Positions 59,858 to 64,000 of a stretch of DNA of 64,000 bases are shown here, in pieces. Origin of the DNA: Cytophagales bacterium (GTDB lineage Bacteria > Bacteroidota > Bacteroidia > Cytophagales > Spirosomataceae); assembly GCA_013298125.1 (NCBI GenBank), contig JAAFJP010000028.1:1-64000 (forward strand), in the 5' to 3' direction. The notes under the pieces are model-generated. The model did not search any database, had not been told where the DNA came from, and saw nothing but the letters and a program-made list of their open reading frames with translations. The number at the start of each line of letters is the position of its first letter. The stretch's first letter is position 1. The position numbers were made by a program, and so were the translations under genes.

Positions 59858-61888
59858 TTAAAAAACTACCCATTTCAGAATTCTCGTTTCAGTTTCCGTA
59901 ATAATATTTACCAAATATATTCCTTGATACAAAGGCTGATTTGGTGTAATTTTTATTTCGTAAGTGTTCATAATCTGAGTTGTTATCGGTAATTCACCGC
60001 CCGTCATGGTATAGACTTTTATGTTGGTTGTCTCTGGATTTTTCATTTTTACAAACACTTCTTTTTCAGACGGATTTGGATATAATTCAACAAATAAATC
60101 CTCATTAACACTCACAATTTCGGTGGCAGTATAATCAATGGTCTCACGGGCTGTTTTTTGTTTTAATCGGTAAAGATTTACGCCAACTAATGGTTTCCTG
60201 TCGTAATATTCATACTCATTTATTTCGGGAAGTAATATGGTTTTGGTCAATGTTCCAATCTCATCAAAAAGTTTTCCATCGGGACTTCTTTCAATGATAA
60301 ATGTAGAAGGAGTATCTTCATTGAGGGTTTTCCATGATAATTTCACTTCTTTTTCATTGGTAAGACTCACACTAAAATTGGTTGCAGTAGCAGGTAACGG
60401 AATTAACCGAAGAGCAATATCATCTAACAAAATCAATTGGTTATTCACGCCAGACTCATAACTAAATCCGATGGTGTGTTCGCCTGAAACAGAAGGTGAA
60501 AAAGTAAAAATTTTGTTAGAATATGAAGTATTTGAGATATTACTGTTTGTACCAATAGTTGTATTCATGGCACTTTCACCCGCTTTTTGTCCATATTTTA
60601 CGTTCAAAGTTCCAGCACTGCCCGTTGCCGAAACCTTGTAAGTCAATTCATAAGTTCTGCCAGCAATAAAATTAAAAGACGGCGTAAATATCCACGATTT
60701 TGAATTGGTAAAAGGCGAACCATTGATTGCCGTCTTAGTGCCAGATGCAGGTGTTAATAAGTTAGTAGTTTGCCAAAAAATATCCGCAAAAGCATTGCTA
60801 CTATTTTGAGTGGTCATAGTCCCGGGCATCGACTTGTCAATGGCATCCTCAAAACCTTCATTATAAGGAAGAGTAGCAAGGACAGAAGTCTTGAAACTCA
60901 ACTTCTTCCAGACAGTTCCGCAAGCACTTTTGATATAAAAGAAATATTCAGTCTTGGGGGATAAATTACTGAAACTTAATTGAGTAAGATTACTAACCGT
61001 TCCCGCAACGGGCTGAACATCAATGTTACTGATAGCGTATTCGTAGTTAGCAGTTCCTTCGGTGGGAGTCCATTTTATGGTTGCGGTAGTGGTGGTAAAA
61101 TCCTGTACCATTAATCCCGAAGGAGGCATACAAGTCTTTGGGGTAAATCTGAAAACTTGCCCAGTTCTTGGTTTTACATCAATGGTCTCTACTTCGGTGA
61201 TTCTATCAACAATTGCTCTCGGACTGGCATTAATCAAGGCAATAAAATTAGTTGAATCATGGTCTGCAACTACAATTTGGGTATTTTCAGAAGTAATGCC
61301 AATGGACGCAGACTTTACCGCAACCCCCGAACCAGCCTCAGAACGATACACAAACTCAATGACATTTGTAGTTTCGTATAATTTAAGCTGAAAAGTAATC
61401 GCCGATGTTCCGTCTTGCCAAATCATATTTTTCCACTGACTCGTAAAAATTCTATTAGGAGCATTTCCTGTGGTTTTGTAACTTATGTCGTTGGCGGTAT
61501 TCAACAATAAATTATCCCAAAAAGGAGCTAAAATGGGTCGGATAGTTGCTTTTAATCCACTAATAGACCTCAATTCGTTGATTTCGTAAGATGGATTGGT
61601 TGTGCTACTCAAAAATGGAGTCCCTAATGAAGCAAACCCATTGGCGTTTAGGTGAATAGTTGAATAGTTAATACCATTATACTGAAAACTGAAACCAATC
61701 GGAATATTATTGGCGAATGACTCATCCAATAAAGGCTTTGTGGGCGAGTATGCTGCCACTAACGGGGCAACTACATCGCCTGTAAGGAGCGTAAAAGTGC
61801 CTGTTGCCGTTGAAAAATCGTAATTTACTTGGGCTTTACCAACCAAACTATACTGCAAAAGCAACAGAAATGAGAGAAATTTTTTCAT
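59858..61888 (-). CDS. Type IX-secreted protein with Fn3-like and sorting domain
   Basis: 676 residues from the ATG at 61886-61888 (MKKFLSFLLLLQYSLVGKAQ); seven extra codons need a TTG. A signal peptide is followed by beta-rich domains, including a Fn3-like domain (CMPPSGLMVQDFTTTTATIK near 252) and a cleaved-adhesin/MAM-like part (SWIFTPSFNFIAGRTYELTY). The C-terminal 80 residues are a T9SS type A sorting domain: VELYPNPSEKEVFVKMKNPE, IKVYTMTGGELPI and GIYLVNIITETETRILKWVV. It is therefore exported to the cell surface by the type IX system. Confidence 0.88.
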   Translation of the reverse strand: MKKFLSFLLLLQYSLVGKAQVNYDFSTATGTFTLLTGDVVAPLVAAYSPTKPLLDESFANNIPIGFSFQYNGINYSTIHLNANGFASLGTPFLSSTTNPSYEINELRSISGLKATIRPILAPFWDNLLLNTANDISYKTTGNAPNRIFTSQWKNMIWQDGTSAITFQLKLYETTNVIEFVYRSEAGSGVAVKSASIGITSENTQIVVADHDSTNFIALINASPRAIVDRITEVETIDVKPRTGQVFRFTPKTCMPPSGLMVQDFTTTTATIKWTPTEGTANYEYAISNIDVQPVAGTVSNLTQLSFSNLSPKTEYFFYIKSACGTVWKKLSFKTSVLATLPYNEGFEDAIDKSMPGTMTTQNSSNAFADIFWQTTNLLTPASGTKTAINGSPFTNSKSWIFTPSFNFIAGRTYELTYKVSATGSAGTLNVKYGQKAGESAMNTTIGTNSNISNTSYSNKIFTFSPSVSGEHTIGFSYESGVNNQLILLDDIALRLIPLPATATNFSVSLTNEKEVKLSWKTLNEDTPSTFIIERSPDGKLFDEIGTLTKTILLPEINEYEYYDRKPLVGVNLYRLKQKTARETIDYTATEIVSVNEDLFVELYPNPSEKEVFVKMKNPETTNIKVYTMTGGELPITTQIMNTYEIKITPNQPLYQGIYLVNIITETETRILKWVVF

Positions 61889-61925
61889 AAAATAGCATTT
61901 ATTAAGCAAGTAGTTTGGTATGTTT

Positions 61926-62714
61926 CTAAAACTTCTTCATATTGAAGAAAGCACCTGGCTTGATGTCAAGCGTGCCTAATAGTTGCAAGATGTTTAGTGT
62001 GGCACTTACACCATTCAAAACCGTTACGGTGTGCTGTGGGTCAATGGTGATTACATCGGTTAAGATAGGTAAACGCCCACAACTCCAAAGCGTTTGGTCG
62101 TTCCAATTACCTGTTTTTGTGGAGTACATATCGGCACAATGAACCAGTTTTATTTCATCAAAATACAAATTTCCCGTTTGCGTTTGATCCAATTTAATGG
62201 TTAATCTTCCAACGGTTTGTTGGTTACCTAAGAAACTCCAATCTATTAGAAAATGAGTCCATTTGTTGGCATCAGCTATAACACTGAAATTTGGGCTTGA
62301 TACGCCTGTGGAGGTAGTAAATGCCTGAATAGTGAGGGGATATGAATTTGTGCTTTCGTTGTAAACCCAAAACTCAAAACCATCTGGATAGTCCACTGTA
62401 TTGAGAGAAGTATTATTATACCTTAAATCTAATAATTGATTTACCGTTGGATTTGTTACTTTTATAGACCGAGAATTGATGAATTGAGGACTTGAATTGG
62501 AGGTATTCAGTGATATTGTCGTTGGAAAAATTTGCCAATTTACATTGAGTGCATCGCCATAAATGGTCTCATCTTGGGTGATGAGTGGATTTGGACAAAT
62601 ATTGCAAGCTACTTTGGCACTTGCAATATTTCTCCTTGCTGATTTTCTTAATTGTGCAATGCTTGAAAATTGCACACAAAAAATGAATGAAAAGATTAGT
62701 ATATTTTTTTTCAT
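61926..62714 (-). CDS. Secreted protein with G8-like C-terminal region
   Basis: 262 residues with a signal peptide (NILIFSFIFCVQFSSIAQ). The central part is beta-sandwich-like (DYPDGFEFWVYNESTNSYPL; HFLIDWSFLGNQQTVGRLTI), followed by a conserved end TKTGNWNDQTLWSCGRLPIL, then IDPQHTVTVLNGVSATLNIL, which is typical of G8-like segments in secreted Bacteroidota proteins. No sorting domain is visible. Its stop lies 37 bases before the T9SS protein's start on the same strand, so cotranscription is likely. Confidence 0.7.
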   Translation of the reverse strand: MKKNILIFSFIFCVQFSSIAQLRKSARRNIASAKVACNICPNPLITQDETIYGDALNVNWQIFPTTISLNTSNSSPQFINSRSIKVTNPTVNQLLDLRYNNTSLNTVDYPDGFEFWVYNESTNSYPLTIQAFTTSTGVSSPNFSVIADANKWTHFLIDWSFLGNQQTVGRLTIKLDQTQTGNLYFDEIKLVHCADMYSTKTGNWNDQTLWSCGRLPILTDVITIDPQHTVTVLNGVSATLNILQLLGTLDIKPGAFFNMKKF

Positions 62715-62828
62715 CTGTGTATGTGTTATTGATATGTTTCAATAAAAATACGACAAAATGAAGGTAAATGTTTGATTTGGATGTAAAAAATAATTCAAAT
62801 GAGTAAACGGTAATATTTTGGAAAATTT

Positions 62829-64000
62829 TTACTTCTTCATCATCCTCATACTCTCAACATGAACATCATCTAACTGATAATCAACTAAATACATTCCAGA
62901 AGAGAGATTTTCGCTGTTTAGTTTTACTTGGTAAGTTTTGGCATTTTTATCTTCATCCAAAACCGTTTTAATCAACCTTCCTGTAAAATCATAAACGTTA
63001 ATTCTGACTCTTCCTTTTCTTGCAACATCATATTCAATCGTCGTTTCTGATTCCGTTGGATTTGGGAAAACTCTCAAAGGAAATTCTTTGGCAATTTCTT
63101 CTTCATTGGCAAGCGGCTGACCAAATACTTTTAGTTGTGCATCTAACCAAACGGTTCTTTGACGAATCCAGTCTTTCATCCAAGCCGTTTCGTTTTCATA
63201 AGTTGCTCCTACGTAATAATTGGGCCATATTTTGAATCCTAATACACCCGTCCATCTATTATTATTTCGTATTCTTGCCTCCTGTAAAACTTTCGCTGTT
63301 GAATCTATCCAACTATTAATTCTATCAGGGCTTAATACACTTTTACTAAGAACCTCCCAACGCTTTGAGGCTTTATATCTAAAAGTAGAATCAACAGAAA
63401 GCCGTTCCCACCAAGTTGGAGAGAGAAAATAAATATCTCCCGAAGGAATCGCCATATCATTTACCTTATACTGCCAACCTGTTGGTTTAAAACCATCATA
63501 ATAATCTGCATTCCCAAACGACAGGTTATAGTCCCAAGCAGGTCCCATTTTTAGTTTACCACCTTTACTGTCTTTATCCTTGTAAAAATAGGTACTCAAA
63601 CGATAACCGTCCACATTTTTAGTGAACTCTGTGATTAGAAAATAGTCCACGAAAGTATCAATATCAACCATATCACGCCAACGGGCTTTGTTATTGAGAT
63701 AATCTGCACTTTTTAAAGATGTCTCAAAATCAGTCACATATTTTTTGATATAGTCGAATTGAGCAGTTGTAATATCTGCTAATTTGGGGTATTCTATCTG
63801 AATTGGAATATTATAGTTCACTCCATTTACAGCCAAAACTGTATTCCAAGTTCTTGATTTTGAGCCTTCGGTTTTATCTATTTTCAAAATATAACCTCCC
63901 GTTACATCATCACCAGTATTATCTGTAATTTTTAATGATGAAACATCCACTCGGTTTTTATCTCTTTTGACTTTTTCCATCAAAATGTAAAGCCCTTCGT
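62829..64000 (-). CDS. CotH-kinase-family T9SS protein, C-terminal part (partial)
   Basis: The frame continues past the window edge, so the N-terminal part is missing; about 390 residues are visible, beginning EGLYILMEKVKRDKNRVDVS. CotH landmarks: LYILMEKVKRDKNRVDV, FVDYFLITEFTKNVDGYRLS, and MGPAWDYNLSFGNADYYDG with the conserved Asp of the kinase-like D-x-x-x-x-F region. A T9SS sorting domain ends the protein: FPLRVFPNPTESETTIEYDV and GMYLVDYQLDDVHVESMRMM. CotH kinases phosphorylate surface proteins in spore formers; in Bacteroidota they are secreted proteins of unknown substrate. Confidence 0.88.
   Translation of the reverse strand, partial: EGLYILMEKVKRDKNRVDVSSLKITDNTGDDVTGGYILKIDKTEGSKSRTWNTVLAVNGVNYNIPIQIEYPKLADITTAQFDYIKKYVTDFETSLKSADYLNNKARWRDMVDIDTFVDYFLITEFTKNVDGYRLSTYFYKDKDSKGGKLKMGPAWDYNLSFGNADYYDGFKPTGWQYKVNDMAIPSGDIYFLSPTWWERLSVDSTFRYKASKRWEVLSKSVLSPDRINSWIDSTAKVLQEARIRNNNRWTGVLGFKIWPNYYVGATYENETAWMKDWIRQRTVWLDAQLKVFGQPLANEEEIAKEFPLRVFPNPTESETTIEYDVARKGRVRINVYDFTGRLIKTVLDEDKNAKTYQVKLNSENLSSGMYLVDYQLDDVHVESMRMMKK

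Overview
The window looks like a chromosome segment of a Bacteroidota bacterium of the Cytophagales type, low to moderate in GC. The evidence is gldG, type IX secretion C-terminal domains, TonB/ExbD/BlaR1-type genes, DUF1501/DUF1553/DUF1800 and sulfatase genes, and promoters of the TTG-N19-TAnnTTTG kind. I cannot name the genus.

Layout. (1) 1-4060: end of a prophage or integrative element on the minus strand (partial tape-measure-like gene, small genes, excisionase-like HTH protein, tyrosine recombinase), closing at an att-like sequence near 4001-4035. (2) 4126-15274: a defence island on the plus strand, bounded by a second att-like copy near 15191-15224. It holds hsdR-hsdM-hsdS, a DUF262/DUF1524 nuclease-like gene, a hipB-hipS pair whose toxin gene hipT is reduced to a 3' remnant, and an AbiEi/AbiEii-type pair whose toxin gene is frameshifted. 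(3) 15326-20581: the most unusual part. A RING-like/TerD-like protein gene lies downstream of an array of tRNA-derived structured RNA elements on the same strand. One element is a complete 74-nt tRNA fold interrupted by 121 nt. Divergent from the array are an HTH/nucleotidyltransferase pair and a WYL regulator. (4) 20566-34579: GNAT enzymes, a VWA lipoprotein, an FGE-sulfatase pair, two proteins of coiled-coil/four-TM/coiled-coil design around a secreted protein, an arginyltransferase-like protein and gldG. (5) 34639-46902: secA, an SDR enzyme, a CBM48 protein, the DUF1553-DUF1501 pair, an S41 peptidase and a small membrane protein. (6) 47215-52449: a BlaI-controlled TonB/ExbD/BlaR1-like cluster with two tandem operators laid exactly over the promoter. 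(7) 52529-64000: outer membrane protein, RMD1-like protein, proA, a ferredoxin-CDGSH fusion, DUF1501-DUF1800, and three secreted proteins, two of them type IX substrates; the last (CotH-like) runs off the window.

Many intergenic gaps carry long, nearly perfect inverted repeats. Several (46591-46682, 50567-50647, 59742-59833) look like dispersed REP/MITE-type palindromes; others are ordinary terminators.

The main candidate for an undescribed system is 15326-20496: RING/TerD protein, tRNA-like/Y-RNA-like array, HTH-NTase pair and WYL regulator. The RNA structures come from base pairing read by eye. The functional link between the parts is inference.
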